Source: CAZLRH01 sp964562015
GTDB lineage: Bacteria; Verrucomicrobiota; Verrucomicrobiia; Opitutales; JABDGR01
Assembly: GCA_964562015.1 (NCBI GenBank)
Contig: CAZLRH010000005.1
Location: 62,001-126,000 of the forward strand
Reading direction: 5' to 3'
Length of the DNA stretch: 64,000 nucleotides
Shown here one piece after another: positions 1 to 8,317 of this stretch (position 1 is its first letter; every line of letters starts with the position of its first letter). Position numbers and translations under genes: made by a program. Under the pieces are notes generated by a model. It was given only the letters and a program-made list of their open reading frames with translations, was not told where the DNA came from and did no database searches.

Positions 1-759
1 AAGGTCGAGGTGGACCAGATTTACAATTTGGCGTGCCCCGCCTCGCCCGTGCATTACCAGCACAACCCGATCAAGACGGTGAAGACTTCCGTGATGGGCG
101 CGATCAATGTGCTCGGCCTCGCGAAACGGGTGAAGGCGCGGGTGTTGCAGGCCTCGACCTCGGAAGTTTACGGCGACCCGCAGGTGCATCCGCAGACGGA
201 GGATTACTGGGGTCACGTCAATCCGATCGGCATCCGCTCGTGTTACGACGAGGGCAAGCGCTGTGCCGAGACTCTGTTCTTCGACTACCATCGCTCGAAC
301 GGCGTGGATATCCGCGTGGTGCGGATTTTCAACACGTACGGGCCGCGGATGCTGCCGGACGACGGCCGCGTGGTTTCCAATTTCATCGTGCAGGCGCTCA
401 AGGGCAACCCGATCACCATTTACGGCAAGGGTCAGCAGACGCGGTCGTTTTGTTATGTGGAGGACCTCATCGAGGGCCTCGTGCGCATGATGAACCAGAC
501 GACGACGGTGGGGCCGGTGAATCTCGGCAACCCAGTGGAATTCACCATCCGCGAACTGGCGGAAATGGTGCTCAAGCAGACGGGCAGCAAGGCGAAGCTG
601 GAGTTTCATCCGCTGCCCGGCGACGACCCGAAGCAGCGCCGGCCGGACATCACGCTGGCGCAAAAGCACCTCGGCTGGACGCCCGCCACGCCGCTGGCCA
701 AGGGCTTGAAGACGACCATCGCGCACTTTCAAGAGGTCGTGCAAAAAGCCAAGCGCTAG
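1..759 (+). CDS. UDP-glucuronate decarboxylase (UDP-xylose synthase), 5' truncated by window
   Basis: Extended SDR that converts UDP-glucuronate to UDP-xylose in the cytoplasm, supplying pentose for the polysaccharide. The reading frame is open from base 1 with no start, so the N-terminal Rossmann glycine motif lies outside the window. Counting from the GTG at base 10, the catalytic residues are visible: the ASTSEVYGD segment (Thr50/Ser51) and the Tyr79-x3-Lys83 pair in SCYDEGKRCAE, followed by RIFNTYGPRM, which is typical of UXS. The C-terminal part (GDDPKQRRPDI, LGWTP) is also characteristic. The UDP-glucose dehydrogenase that would make its substrate lies just downstream. dTDP-glucose 4,6-dehydratase is the main alternative, but the PASPVHYQ and GKRCAET words favour UXS. 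Confidence 0.9.
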   Translation, partial: KVEVDQIYNLACPASPVHYQHNPIKTVKTSVMGAINVLGLAKRVKARVLQASTSEVYGDPQVHPQTEDYWGHVNPIGIRSCYDEGKRCAETLFFDYHRSNGVDIRVVRIFNTYGPRMLPDDGRVVSNFIVQALKGNPITIYGKGQQTRSFCYVEDLIEGLVRMMNQTTTVGPVNLGNPVEFTIRELAEMVLKQTGSKAKLEFHPLPGDDPKQRRPDITLAQKHLGWTPATPLAKGLKTTIAHFQEVVQKAKR

Positions 760-843
760 GCTGGACAAGGTTAGGCCAAAGCGGCCCCGTTATCCGATGC
801 TCGCTCCAACGAGGGCACAATGCCCCGGGCACAAAGCACCAGG

Positions 844-862
844 ACACTAAGCACTAGGACAC
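844..862 (+). repeat. Short dispersed repeat copy (ACACTAAGCACTAGG word)
   Basis: The leader of the UDP-glucose dehydrogenase gene holds tandem near-repeats of a 16-base unit (GCACYAGGACACTAA type) between 830 and 870. The 19-base core matches, with about one mismatch, the reverse complement of a site at 54456-54475 upstream of mdh. The function is unknown. It sits directly in front of the start codon at 880, so it could influence translation or simply be a mobile-repeat remnant. Confidence 0.6.
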
Positions 863-879
863 TAAAACACTTTTCATTT

Positions 880-2265
880 ATGAACATCTGTTGCATCGGC
901 GCGGGCTACGTGGGCGGGCCGACCATGGCCATGATCGCCTCGAAATGCCCCGAACACAAGGTCACGGTCGCGGACATCGACCCCAAACGCATCGCGGCGT
1001 GGAATTCCGCCGAGCTGCCGATTTTCGAGCCCGGGCTCGACGAGGTGGTGAAGCAGGCCCGCGGCAAGAACCTGTTTTTCACGACGGACATCGACGCCGC
1101 CATCCGCGGCGCGCAGTTGATTTTCATTTCCGTCAACACGCCCACCAAGATGTACGGCGTGGGCGCGGGCAAGGCCTCGGATTTGCAATACGTGGAGGCC
1201 TGCGCCCGGCGCATCGGCCAGGTGGCGAAGGACGACAAGATTGTGGTGGAGAAATCCACGCTGCCGGTGCGCACGGCGGAAAGCGTGCGGGCGATTTTGA
1301 CGGCGCGTTCGGACGGCCCGCGGTTTCAGGTGCTGTCGAACCCGGAGTTTCTGGCCGAGGGCACGGCGGTGCGCGATTTGGAGAATCCCGATCGCGTGCT
1401 GATTGGCGGCGAGGAATCGAAGGAAGGCCGCGCGGCAATGAAAGTGCTCGCGGACGTTTATGCGAAATGGGTGCCGCGCGAGCGGATTTTGACCACGAAC
1501 GTGTGGAGTTCGGAATTGTCGAAATTGACGGCCAACGCCTTTCTCGCGCAGCGCATCAGCTCCATCAATGCGATGTCCGCGCTCTGTGAAGTCACCGGCG
1601 CGGATGTGGATGAGGTCGCACACGCCATCGGCACGGATTCGCGCGTGGGGCCGAAGTTTCTCAAGGCGTCGGTGGGCTTCGGCGGCTCGTGTTTCCAGAA
1701 GGATATTTTGAACCTGGTGTATCTGTGCGAGCACTTCGGGCTGCCGGAAGTTGCGCGCTACTGGGAGCAGGTCGTGACGATGAACGACTACCAGAAGCGG
1801 CGGTTTTCGCAGCGCATCGTGCGGACCTTGTACAACACGATTGCTGGCAAGCGGCTGGCGGTGCTCGGGTTCGCGTTCAAGAAGGACACGAACGACACCC
1901 GCGAATCGCCCGCCATTTATATCTGCCAGGATTTGCTGGCGGAAAAGGCCCGCCTCGCGGTGTATGATCCGCGGGTGCCGGCGGAGAAGGTTTTCTCCGA
2001 ACTGGGCTTGAAGGCCGACAAGGCCGGGAGCAACACCGCCGGTGCGGTCGAGGTGAGCAAAGATGTTTATGCCGCCGCGAAAGGCGCGCACGCGCTGGTG
2101 ATTTGCACCGAGTGGGATGAGTTTAAGAAACTCGATTTCGCCAAAATATATAAACAGATGAACCAGCCGGCGTTTGTCTTTGACGGCCGAAATATCCTGG
2201 ACCTGGCGGCCCTGCGGAAGATTGGGTTTACCGCGTCAGGCATCGGAAAAGGAAATGGGGCCTAA
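880..2265 (+). CDS. ugd: UDP-glucose 6-dehydrogenase
   Basis: 461-residue NAD-dependent enzyme that oxidises UDP-glucose twice to UDP-glucuronate. The N-terminal Rossmann motif GAGYVGGPT is at residues 7-15. The MYGVGAGKASDL and VEKSTLPV segments resemble the animal-type UGDH branch. The catalytic cysteine is Cys271 in GFGGSCFQKD, and the C-terminal domain carries AFKKDTNDTRESPA. The ATG at 880 is chosen because the frame upstream (from 820) runs through repetitive leader sequence and would put 20 extra residues before the Rossmann fold. It follows the UXS gene, so the two form a UDP-glucose to UDP-GlcA to UDP-Xyl supply line. Confidence 0.95.
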   Translation: MNICCIGAGYVGGPTMAMIASKCPEHKVTVADIDPKRIAAWNSAELPIFEPGLDEVVKQARGKNLFFTTDIDAAIRGAQLIFISVNTPTKMYGVGAGKASDLQYVEACARRIGQVAKDDKIVVEKSTLPVRTAESVRAILTARSDGPRFQVLSNPEFLAEGTAVRDLENPDRVLIGGEESKEGRAAMKVLADVYAKWVPRERILTTNVWSSELSKLTANAFLAQRISSINAMSALCEVTGADVDEVAHAIGTDSRVGPKFLKASVGFGGSCFQKDILNLVYLCEHFGLPEVARYWEQVVTMNDYQKRRFSQRIVRTLYNTIAGKRLAVLGFAFKKDTNDTRESPAIYICQDLLAEKARLAVYDPRVPAEKVFSELGLKADKAGSNTAGAVEVSKDVYAAAKGAHALVICTEWDEFKKLDFAKIYKQMNQPAFVFDGRNILDLAALRKIGFTASGIGKGNGA

Positions 2266-2278
2266 GCATTTTGGTTTC

Positions 2279-2318
2279 TTGACTTGACCCAAACGCAATA
2301 CGTACATTATCCTGTACA
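2279..2318 (+). promoter_or_regulatory. Promoter and YefM-type operator of the toxin-antitoxin pair
   Basis: A TTGACT box at 2279-2284 and a TACATT box at 2303-2308, 18 bases apart, make a plausible sigma-70 promoter. Overlapping it are CGTACA (2301-2306) and a perfect TGTACA (2313-2318), whose centres are 12 bp apart. From memory, the E. coli yefM-yoeB operator consists of two palindromes with TGTACA cores spaced the same way. The arrangement suggests autorepression by the antitoxin-toxin complex, with the operator covering the -10 box and start codon. It is not experimentally shown here. Confidence 0.55.
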
Positions 2319-2319
2319 G

Positions 2320-2583
2320 ATGAAAGCAATCACCTACACGGCGGCGCGGGAGAATCTGGCCTCGATGATGGATCGGGTCTGCGAAGATCACGACACAATG
2401 GTGATTACGCGGAAGCGTGAGCAAGCGGTGGTAATGATGTCGCTGGAGGATTATGAGTCCTTGCAGGAGACGGCCTACCTGATGCGTTCGCCCGCCAACG
2501 CGCGGCGGCTGGCGCGCTCCATCGCGGATTCGAAAAAGGGCAAGCTCATCACCAAGACTTTTGCGCAGTTGGGCATCGAATGA
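2320..2583 (+). CDS. Type II antitoxin, Phd/YefM family
   Basis: 87-residue antitoxin expected to neutralise the downstream YoeB-like RNase and to repress the operon. The N-terminal YefM/Phd DNA-binding fold is recognisable in MKAITYTAARENLASMMD, then the VITRKREQAVVMMSLEDYESL segment. The C-terminal part (about residues 55-87) is charged and would wrap the toxin. The ATG at 2320 is chosen over the upstream in-frame codon at 2284 because the latter lies inside the promoter/operator. Its stop overlaps the toxin start (ATGA), which is standard translational coupling. It is an accessory insertion between two sugar-nucleotide genes. Confidence 0.9.
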   Translation: MKAITYTAARENLASMMDRVCEDHDTMVITRKREQAVVMMSLEDYESLQETAYLMRSPANARRLARSIADSKKGKLITKTFAQLGIE

Positions 2584-2837
2584 ACCTATCTTTTACACCG
2601 GACGCACTGGAGGAATACGTTTACTGGCAAAAAACGGATAAGAAAGTGCTGAAAAAGGTGAACGAACTATTCAAGGATATCTTGCGTCACCCCTATGAAG
2701 GAATCGGCAAGCCGGAACCGCTAAAATTCAATTATGCCGGACATTGGTCGCGTCGGATCACCCAGGAGCACCGACTGGTTTATCGAATTGAAGGCGGCAA
2801 TATCATTGTGGTGCAAATTGCTTATCATTACGAATAG
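2580..2837 (+). CDS. yoeB: Type II toxin, YoeB/Txe family mRNA interferase
   Basis: 85-residue ribosome-dependent mRNA endonuclease of the RelE superfamily. The residues known to matter in E. coli YoeB fall at the same numbers here: Glu46 (GKPEPLK), Arg65 (EHRLVY) and His83 (AYHYE). The WSRRITQEHRLVYR core is almost identical to the family. The length matches the 84-residue E. coli protein, so the toxin looks intact. It overlaps the antitoxin stop by 4 bases. The pair probably stabilises this region or acts in stress; neither role can be read from the sequence. Confidence 0.93.
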   Translation: MNLSFTPDALEEYVYWQKTDKKVLKKVNELFKDILRHPYEGIGKPEPLKFNYAGHWSRRITQEHRLVYRIEGGNIIVVQIAYHYE

Positions 2838-2858
2838 ACGTCCGATATCCTTATTTCC

Positions 2859-3845
2859 ATGAAATGCGCATTCATCACTGGCATCACCGGACAGGACGGC
2901 TCTTACCTGGCGGAGCTGTTGCTCGAGAAGGGCTATGTGGTGCACGGTCTCGTGCACCGGCCGGAGGGTTTGGCCGGGGGCAATCTGGCGCAGTTTTACC
3001 AGAACGACGCGATTCTGAACAAACGCCTCTTCCTGCACACGGGTTCGTTTGAAGATGCGACGCACCTGCGGCGCCTGATCATGCGCGCCAAGCCGGCGGA
3101 GTTTTACCATCTGGCCGCGCAATCGAGCCCGCGGTTGAGCCTCGAACTCCCGGAGACGACGATGGAGAGCGTGGGCATGGCGACGGTGCGGCTGCTGGAG
3201 ATTTTGCGCGACCTGGACCAGCCGCCGAAATTTCTCTACGCCTCGTCGTCCGAGATTTTCGGCACGCCGGCGCACTCACCGCAGGATGAAATGACGCCGA
3301 TGCAGCCTTCGACGCCCTACGGCGTGGCCAAGGCGTTATCCACACAGATGGCGAAAATCTACCGCTACGCCTACGGGTTGAACACGTGCGCGGCCATTTT
3401 GTACAACCACGAGTCCCCGCGGCGCAGCGGCCAGTTTGTGACGATGAAAATCGCGCGGGCGGCGGCGCGCATCAAGCGCGGGCGGCAGAAAAAGCTGCAG
3501 CTCGGCAGCCTGTCGGGCCGGCGCGACTGGGGTTGGGCGCCGGACTACGTGCGCGGGCTTTGGCAGATTCTGCAGTTGGATACGGTGGACGAATTTGTGC
3601 TCGCGACGGGGCAGTTGCACAGCGTGCAGGATTTTGTCGAGCGCGCTTTTGCCGCGGTGGACTTGAACTGGCAGGACCATGTCGAGTACGACGCCGGGTT
3701 GATCACGCCGGTCGAGCCGACGCACTTGTGCGGCAATCCCACCAAGGCGCACCGCGCGCTGGGCTGGTCGAACACCGTGCCCTTTGACGTGATGGTGCAG
3801 CGGTTGGTCGAATCGCAGATGAGCGACAACCGGCCGGAGTTTTAG
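2859..3845 (+). CDS. GDP-mannose 4,6-dehydratase-like protein (divergent paralogue)
   Basis: 328-residue extended SDR, related to the canonical Gmd encoded next. The cofactor motif TGITGQDGSYLAELLLEKGY (residues 7-26) and the NHESPRR block are those of Gmd. The catalytic set is intact (Ser-Glu132 in SSSEIFG, Tyr154, Lys158). The loop after strand 2 differs: the RRSSSINR stretch that binds NADP phosphate in Gmd is replaced by HRPEGLAGG, and many surface residues differ. It may act on GDP-mannose or a related GDP-sugar, or use another cofactor form. It sits 21 bases after the toxin gene. Function beyond the family is uncertain. Confidence 0.8.
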   Translation: MKCAFITGITGQDGSYLAELLLEKGYVVHGLVHRPEGLAGGNLAQFYQNDAILNKRLFLHTGSFEDATHLRRLIMRAKPAEFYHLAAQSSPRLSLELPETTMESVGMATVRLLEILRDLDQPPKFLYASSSEIFGTPAHSPQDEMTPMQPSTPYGVAKALSTQMAKIYRYAYGLNTCAAILYNHESPRRSGQFVTMKIARAAARIKRGRQKKLQLGSLSGRRDWGWAPDYVRGLWQILQLDTVDEFVLATGQLHSVQDFVERAFAAVDLNWQDHVEYDAGLITPVEPTHLCGNPTKAHRALGWSNTVPFDVMVQRLVESQMSDNRPEF

Positions 3846-3865
3846 ACGCGGATAAGAGTTTTTGG

Positions 3866-3985
3866 ACAGAATTTACAGAATTTACAAAAATTAAGAGCGG
3901 ATATCTAGAAGATCCAGTCCGCCCGACCAACACGAAAAACAATTTTTGAGTTATGCTGAAATTCCATAAATTCTGTTAATTCTGT
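3866..3985. repeat. Palindromic intergenic repeat (ACAGAATTTACAGAATTT type)
   Basis: Left arm 3866-3884 is a 10-base unit repeated in tandem (ACAGAATTT-ACAGAATTT). The right arm, 3967-3985, is its near-perfect inverse (TAAATTCTGTTAATTCTGT). About 80 unrelated bases lie between. The layout, tandem 9-10-mers in each arm of a long stem, is the same as the CCACGGAT elements elsewhere in the window, but the word differs. It fills the gap between the two gmd genes. Confidence 0.65.
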
Positions 3986-4017
3986 TTAAACTCAGATCGT
4001 CTTTTTTTACCCAAACT

Positions 4018-5028
4018 ATGAAACGCGCGCTCATCACCGGAATCACCGGCCAGGACGGTTCGTACCTGGCGGAACTGCTGCTCGAAAAGGGCTACGAAGT
4101 GCACGGCATCGTGCGCCGCAGCAGCAGCATCAACCGCGCCCGCATCGACCACCTGCAGCCGTGGGAGACGGGCAAGAAGCAAAAGCTTTTTCTCCATTAC
4201 GGGGATTTGGCCGACAGCGTCTCGCTGGTGAAACTGCTCTACGAATTGAAGCCCGACGAGATTTACAATCTCGCGGCGCAGAGTCACGTGCGCGTCAGTT
4301 TTGACGTGCCGGAATACACGGCGGACGTTACGGGCGTCGGCGCGGGCCGCATCCTCGAGGCCATCCGCGAAGTGGGCCTGGCCAAGAAGGTGCGGTTTTA
4401 CCAGGCGTCGTCGTCGGAAATGTTCGGCAAGGTGCAGGAGGTGCCGCAGACGGAAACGACGCCGCTGTATCCGCGTTCGCCGTATGCGTGCGCCAAGGTG
4501 ATGGCGCATTACCTCACCATCAATTACCGCGAGTCGTACAACCTGTTCGCGTGCAGCGGCATTTTATTCAACCACGAAAGCCCGCGGCGCGGCGAGGCGT
4601 TCGTCACGCGGAAAATCACGCTGGCGGCGGCGCGCATCAAGGTGGGTCTGCAAAAGCATCTGGTGCTGGGCAACATCGATTCGAAGCGCGACTGGGGTTT
4701 CGCCAAGGAATATGTCGAGGGCATGTGGCGCATGTTGCAGCAGGACAAGCCGGATGATTACGTCCTCGCGACGAACGAGACGCACACGGTGAAGGATTTT
4801 CTCGCGGCCACGTTTGGCGCGCTGGATCTGGACTGGAAAAAATATGTGAAGTTCGATCCGCGCTTCCTGCGTCCGGCCGAGGTGGATTTGCTCATCGGCG
4901 ACTACCGGAAGGCGAAAAAGAAGCTCGGCTGGGAGCCGCAGACGCGCATGGCCGGGCTGGCCAAACTCATGGTCGAAAGCGACCTGGAGCTGGCCAAACG
5001 CGAAGTCCGCGCCGCCGCGCAGGCCTAA
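4018..5028 (+). CDS. gmd: GDP-mannose 4,6-dehydratase
   Basis: 336-residue NADP-dependent enzyme making GDP-4-keto-6-deoxy-D-mannose, the branch point to GDP-fucose, GDP-rhamnose and GDP-perosamine. It has TGITGQDGSYLAELLLEKGY, the NADP-binding RRSSSINRARIDHL loop (residues 33-46), Ser132-Glu134 in SSSEMFG, Tyr156 and Lys160 (numbers as in the E. coli enzyme), and FNHESPRRGEAFVTRKIT. No GDP-fucose synthase or Rmd reductase is clear in the window, so the final sugar cannot be named. GDP-mannose would come from the ManC encoded at 12036. Confidence 0.95.
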   Translation: MKRALITGITGQDGSYLAELLLEKGYEVHGIVRRSSSINRARIDHLQPWETGKKQKLFLHYGDLADSVSLVKLLYELKPDEIYNLAAQSHVRVSFDVPEYTADVTGVGAGRILEAIREVGLAKKVRFYQASSSEMFGKVQEVPQTETTPLYPRSPYACAKVMAHYLTINYRESYNLFACSGILFNHESPRRGEAFVTRKITLAAARIKVGLQKHLVLGNIDSKRDWGFAKEYVEGMWRMLQQDKPDDYVLATNETHTVKDFLAATFGALDLDWKKYVKFDPRFLRPAEVDLLIGDYRKAKKKLGWEPQTRMAGLAKLMVESDLELAKREVRAAAQA

Positions 5029-5035
5029 ATTTCGC

Positions 5036-5794
5036 ATGTCGAACCTGCAAGTTTCAGTAGTGATCCCGGCGCGGCTGGCCTCGACGCGGCTGCCGCGCAA
5101 GGTGCTGGCCGACCTCGGCGGCAAGCCGGTGGTGCAGCATGTGTGGGAGCGCGCGGCGCGGATGCGCCGGGCCACCGAGGTGCTGGTCGCCACCGACAGC
5201 GAGGAAGTCGCCGCCGCGGTGGCGGGGTGGGGCGGGCAATTCGTCATGACCTCGCCGGAATGCCGCTCGGGCACGGAGCGCATCGCATCGATTCTCGGCG
5301 GCCTGCGCGGGAGTTTTATCCTCAACGTGCAGGGGGACGAACCGTTCATCGAAACGGCGTTGCTCGACGCTTTGGCCGAGCGCTACGCGAGCGCCGGCGG
5401 CGATGTGGTGACGCCCGTTTATCCGATTCACGATGCGGCGCTGTTGCTGAATCCAGCGGTGGTGAAGGTGGCGCGGGCCGCGGATGGCCATGCGCTTTAT
5501 TTTTCCCGTTCGGCGATTCCGCATCGCCGCGGCGTGCCGCCGGAGGAATGGCCGGCGCGCGGAACTTACTGGGGGCATTTGGGCGTGTACGGCTATGCCC
5601 GCGCCGTGCTGGAACAATATCCGTCCCTGCCCGAGAGCGCGCTGGAGGTCGCGGAATCGCTCGAGCAATTGCGTTTTCTGGAGGCGGGTCTGCGCATACA
5701 AACCGTGGAGACGGCGTATCACGCCGTGGCCATCGACACGCCGGCGGACTTGGAACGCGCCCGGACGTTGCTGGCCGCCAATCCCGCCGTTTAA
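5036..5794 (+). CDS. kdsB: 3-deoxy-manno-octulosonate cytidylyltransferase (CMP-Kdo synthetase)
   Basis: 252-residue enzyme activating Kdo with CTP. Visible family features are VIPARLASTRLPRKVLADLGG near the N-terminus (nucleotide-binding loop), SGTERIA, NVQGDEPFI, the SRSAIPHRR segment and HLGVYGYARAVLEQY. Length is normal for the family. It lies 7 bases after gmd and is followed almost immediately by the Kdo-pathway isomerase. No kdsA or kdsC is seen, so these two genes resemble capsule-locus copies (KpsU/KpsF) as much as the LPS set. Confidence 0.95.
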   Translation: MSNLQVSVVIPARLASTRLPRKVLADLGGKPVVQHVWERAARMRRATEVLVATDSEEVAAAVAGWGGQFVMTSPECRSGTERIASILGGLRGSFILNVQGDEPFIETALLDALAERYASAGGDVVTPVYPIHDAALLLNPAVVKVARAADGHALYFSRSAIPHRRGVPPEEWPARGTYWGHLGVYGYARAVLEQYPSLPESALEVAESLEQLRFLEAGLRIQTVETAYHAVAIDTPADLERARTLLAANPAV

Positions 5795-5796
5795 TT

Positions 5797-6783
5797 ATGA
5801 AGAAGAATAAACAGCAGTCGAAAACCGACGCGCTGGCGACGGCCCGGGCGGTGCTCGAGGTCGAGCGCGCGGCGCTGGCCACGGCGGCGGCGCGGCTGGA
5901 CGAAGGGTTTGGCGAGGTCGTGGAGTTGATTCGCCGGGCGCCCGGCAAAGTGGTGGTCACCGGCCTGGGCAAGTCCGGTTTGACCGCGCGGTCGCTCGCG
6001 GCGACGTTGTGCAGCCTCGGCACGCCCGCCGTATTTTTGCACGCCAGCGAAGCCGCCCATGGGGACCTCGGCGTGGTGGCCGCCGGCGATGTGGTGATTC
6101 TCGTTTCCAAGAGCGGCTCGACCCCGGAACTGGTGCGGCTCGCGCCGGTGTTGCGTTCGCTGAAAACAACTTTGATTGCGCTGGTGGGCAATCCGCGCTC
6201 GAAATTGGCGGCGGCGGCGGATGCGGTGCTCAACGCCGCGGTGACCCGCGAGGCCGACCCGCTCGGCCTGGCGCCGACCAGCAGCATCATCGTGACGCTC
6301 GCGCTCGGCCATGCGCTGGCGGCGGCGCTGGCGGCGGCGCGGGATTTTACGGCGGATGATTTTGCGCGGATGCATCCCTCCGGCCAGTTGGGGCGCAATC
6401 TTTTGCTGACGGTCGCCGACGTGATGCACGGGCTCGATGAAATCGCCGTGGCGAAGGGCGCGACGAGCTTGCGCGAAGTGGTGATGGCGATGACCCACCG
6501 TCCCCTCGGCGCCGCCTGCGTGGTGGACGCGCGGGGACTGCTGGAGGGGCTGGTGACGGATGGCGACATCCGCCGGGCCCTGCAAAAGCATGACGACATT
6601 CGCCGGTTGTCCGCGCGCGAAGTGATGACGCCCAAGCCCATCCACGTGCACCCGGAGTTGACGCTGGCCGCGGCGCTGCGGCTGATGGAGGAGCGCACGT
6701 CGCAAATTTCCGTGTTGCCGGTGGTCGCGGCCAATGGCCGCTGCCTCGGTTTGTTAAGGCTGCATGATATTTATCAACATTAA
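5797..6783 (+). CDS. kdsD: Arabinose-5-phosphate isomerase (KdsD/KpsF type)
   Basis: 328-residue protein that interconverts ribulose-5-phosphate and arabinose-5-phosphate, the first step to Kdo. The SIS sugar-isomerase domain (about residues 30-190) shows VVTGLGKSGLTARSLAATL, HASEAAHGDLG and SKSGSTPEL. Two CBS domains follow (VADVMHGL onward and VMTPKPIHV onward), as in all family members. The ATG at 5797, two bases after the kdsB stop, gives the standard N-terminus; the longer open frame reaching back to 5143 is the kdsB gene read in another frame. It is almost certainly co-translated with kdsB. Confidence 0.95.
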   Translation: MKKNKQQSKTDALATARAVLEVERAALATAAARLDEGFGEVVELIRRAPGKVVVTGLGKSGLTARSLAATLCSLGTPAVFLHASEAAHGDLGVVAAGDVVILVSKSGSTPELVRLAPVLRSLKTTLIALVGNPRSKLAAAADAVLNAAVTREADPLGLAPTSSIIVTLALGHALAAALAAARDFTADDFARMHPSGQLGRNLLLTVADVMHGLDEIAVAKGATSLREVVMAMTHRPLGAACVVDARGLLEGLVTDGDIRRALQKHDDIRRLSAREVMTPKPIHVHPELTLAAALRLMEERTSQISVLPVVAANGRCLGLLRLHDIYQH

Positions 6784-6789
6784 AAGCGA

Positions 6790-8307
6790 ATGGCCTTGAT
6801 GACCGCCACCGAGGAACGGGAGGCGACCCCGACGGTGCGGCGGCAGTTTCCAACCGCGCCGGGGGCGGACGTGCCGGCAAGCCGGCGCGAACGCGCGGTG
6901 GCCGGGCTGGCCGGCGCGGCGCTGGTGCTGCCGGCGTGGCTGCTGGGGGCCTGGCGGCCGTGGGCGTTGCTGGTGGCGGATGCGCTGGCGGCGGCGGCGT
7001 TTTTGACTATATTTGCGCCGGTGTTTGATTATCGCTCGTGGCCGCCCTCGGCGACGGCGCGCACGGCAATGGAGCGCCTGCTGCGCTTTCCTCTTTTCTG
7101 GCTGGGCCTGGCGATTGTGTTGTACGGCGCGACCGCGGCGCTGAACCCATGGCGGGCGCTGACGGCGAACGGGCGGGTGGGGTGGTACGAAACGCTTTCG
7201 TATATTCACTGGTTGCCGCATGCGCTGGTCACGCCCTTTTATGAGATGAATGCGTGGCGGGCGTTGCTGCAAATCGCCCCCGCGTGGCTCGTGGCCGGTG
7301 CGATTTGGGCGGGCGTGGGGCACGCGGGCACCCTCCGCTGGCTGATGGGCCTGGTGGCGGTGAATGGCGCGTTGCTCGGAATTTTCGGCCTGGCGGAGCA
7401 AATCAGCGGCACGCACGAAATGTTTTGGCTTTACGATCCGCATCCGATGTACGACGCCGCCACCTTTTTCGGGAGTTTTGTTTATGCCGGGCATGCGGCG
7501 GCGTGGCTGACGCTGGCGCTCGGCGCGGCGGCGGCGCGGCTGGACGCGGCGCTCCGCTCGACCGGCCGGTCCGTCGGGGAAAAACTGAACTGGCTGGCGC
7601 CGTTTTTACTGATTGCGATTGCGCTCGGGGAAGTGGTGCGGCCGGATTTTTGGGTGCTGGCCTGCGGCGGAATTTTGACGCTGTTGGCGGTGACGTGGAT
7701 GCGGCGGTGGCTGCGGACAGGCCGGCGAGTGTGGGCATGGATGCTCGGCGGGCCGGCACTGGTGGTGGCGGGGGCGACGTTCCTCGGTTTGGTGCTGGGC
7801 GGGCTGTTTTGGCTGTCGGGAGGAAAAGCGGGCGCGGAGTTGAAAGTGGATCCACGCGACGCATCGCTGCCGGTGCGTTATGCCATCGCGCAAGTATCTG
7901 CGGGCATGATTACGGGCGAGCCGCTCTTCGGCTGGGGGCCGGGCAGTTACCGTTTCATCGCGCCGGAATATTTGAAAAAGAATTCGCTGTTCACCGATCC
8001 GCAGGATGCGACGGTTTTGCGCTTTGCGGTGAACCACGCGCACAATGATTGGGTGCAATTTGTGGCGGAGTGGGGCTTTGCCGGGGCGTCGCTCGCCGCC
8101 GCCGCGCTGGGCTGGTGCGGGTGGAAAGCCTGGGCCTGGCGCCGCGTGTTGCCGCCGGAGTCGTGGTTTGTTTTCGGCGCGGTGGGGATGGTCCTGCTCG
8201 GCGCGGTGGTGGATTTTCCGCTCTATAATCCAGCGGTGCTGGTGGTCGTGGGCGGATTGCTGGCGGCGACCTTGAAGCAGGGCGAATTGGCGGCACGTTC
8301 CGCGTAA
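6790..8307 (+). CDS. O-antigen ligase/polymerase-like membrane protein (first copy)
   Basis: 505-residue polytopic inner-membrane protein with roughly ten or more hydrophobic segments starting near residue 35 (AVAGLAGAALVLPAWLLGAW). A large periplasmic loop contains GWGPGSYRFIAP and NHAHNDWVQFVAEWG, the hallmark of the Wzy_C/WaaL family, which joins undecaprenyl-linked glycans to lipid A or protein, or polymerises repeats. It lacks close similarity to Wzy proper. A related protein is encoded at 9586 on the other side of the nucleotide-sugar dehydrogenase. The start at 6790 is followed by a second Met three codons on; either is possible. Confidence 0.75.
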   Translation: MALMTATEEREATPTVRRQFPTAPGADVPASRRERAVAGLAGAALVLPAWLLGAWRPWALLVADALAAAAFLTIFAPVFDYRSWPPSATARTAMERLLRFPLFWLGLAIVLYGATAALNPWRALTANGRVGWYETLSYIHWLPHALVTPFYEMNAWRALLQIAPAWLVAGAIWAGVGHAGTLRWLMGLVAVNGALLGIFGLAEQISGTHEMFWLYDPHPMYDAATFFGSFVYAGHAAAWLTLALGAAAARLDAALRSTGRSVGEKLNWLAPFLLIAIALGEVVRPDFWVLACGGILTLLAVTWMRRWLRTGRRVWAWMLGGPALVVAGATFLGLVLGGLFWLSGGKAGAELKVDPRDASLPVRYAIAQVSAGMITGEPLFGWGPGSYRFIAPEYLKKNSLFTDPQDATVLRFAVNHAHNDWVQFVAEWGFAGASLAAAALGWCGWKAWAWRRVLPPESWFVFGAVGMVLLGAVVDFPLYNPAVLVVVGGLLAATLKQGELAARSA

Positions 8308-8317
8308 GCAATTTCTC

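Noticed and set aside
828..872. CRISPR-like direct repeats before ugd
   Set aside because: Units are about 16 bases, adjacent without spacers, and there are no cas genes; a short tandem repeat instead.
874..2091. Long minus-strand open frame across ugd
   Set aside because: GC-rich shadow of a clear coding gene; composition (His/Arg/Gly rich) and lack of any motif.
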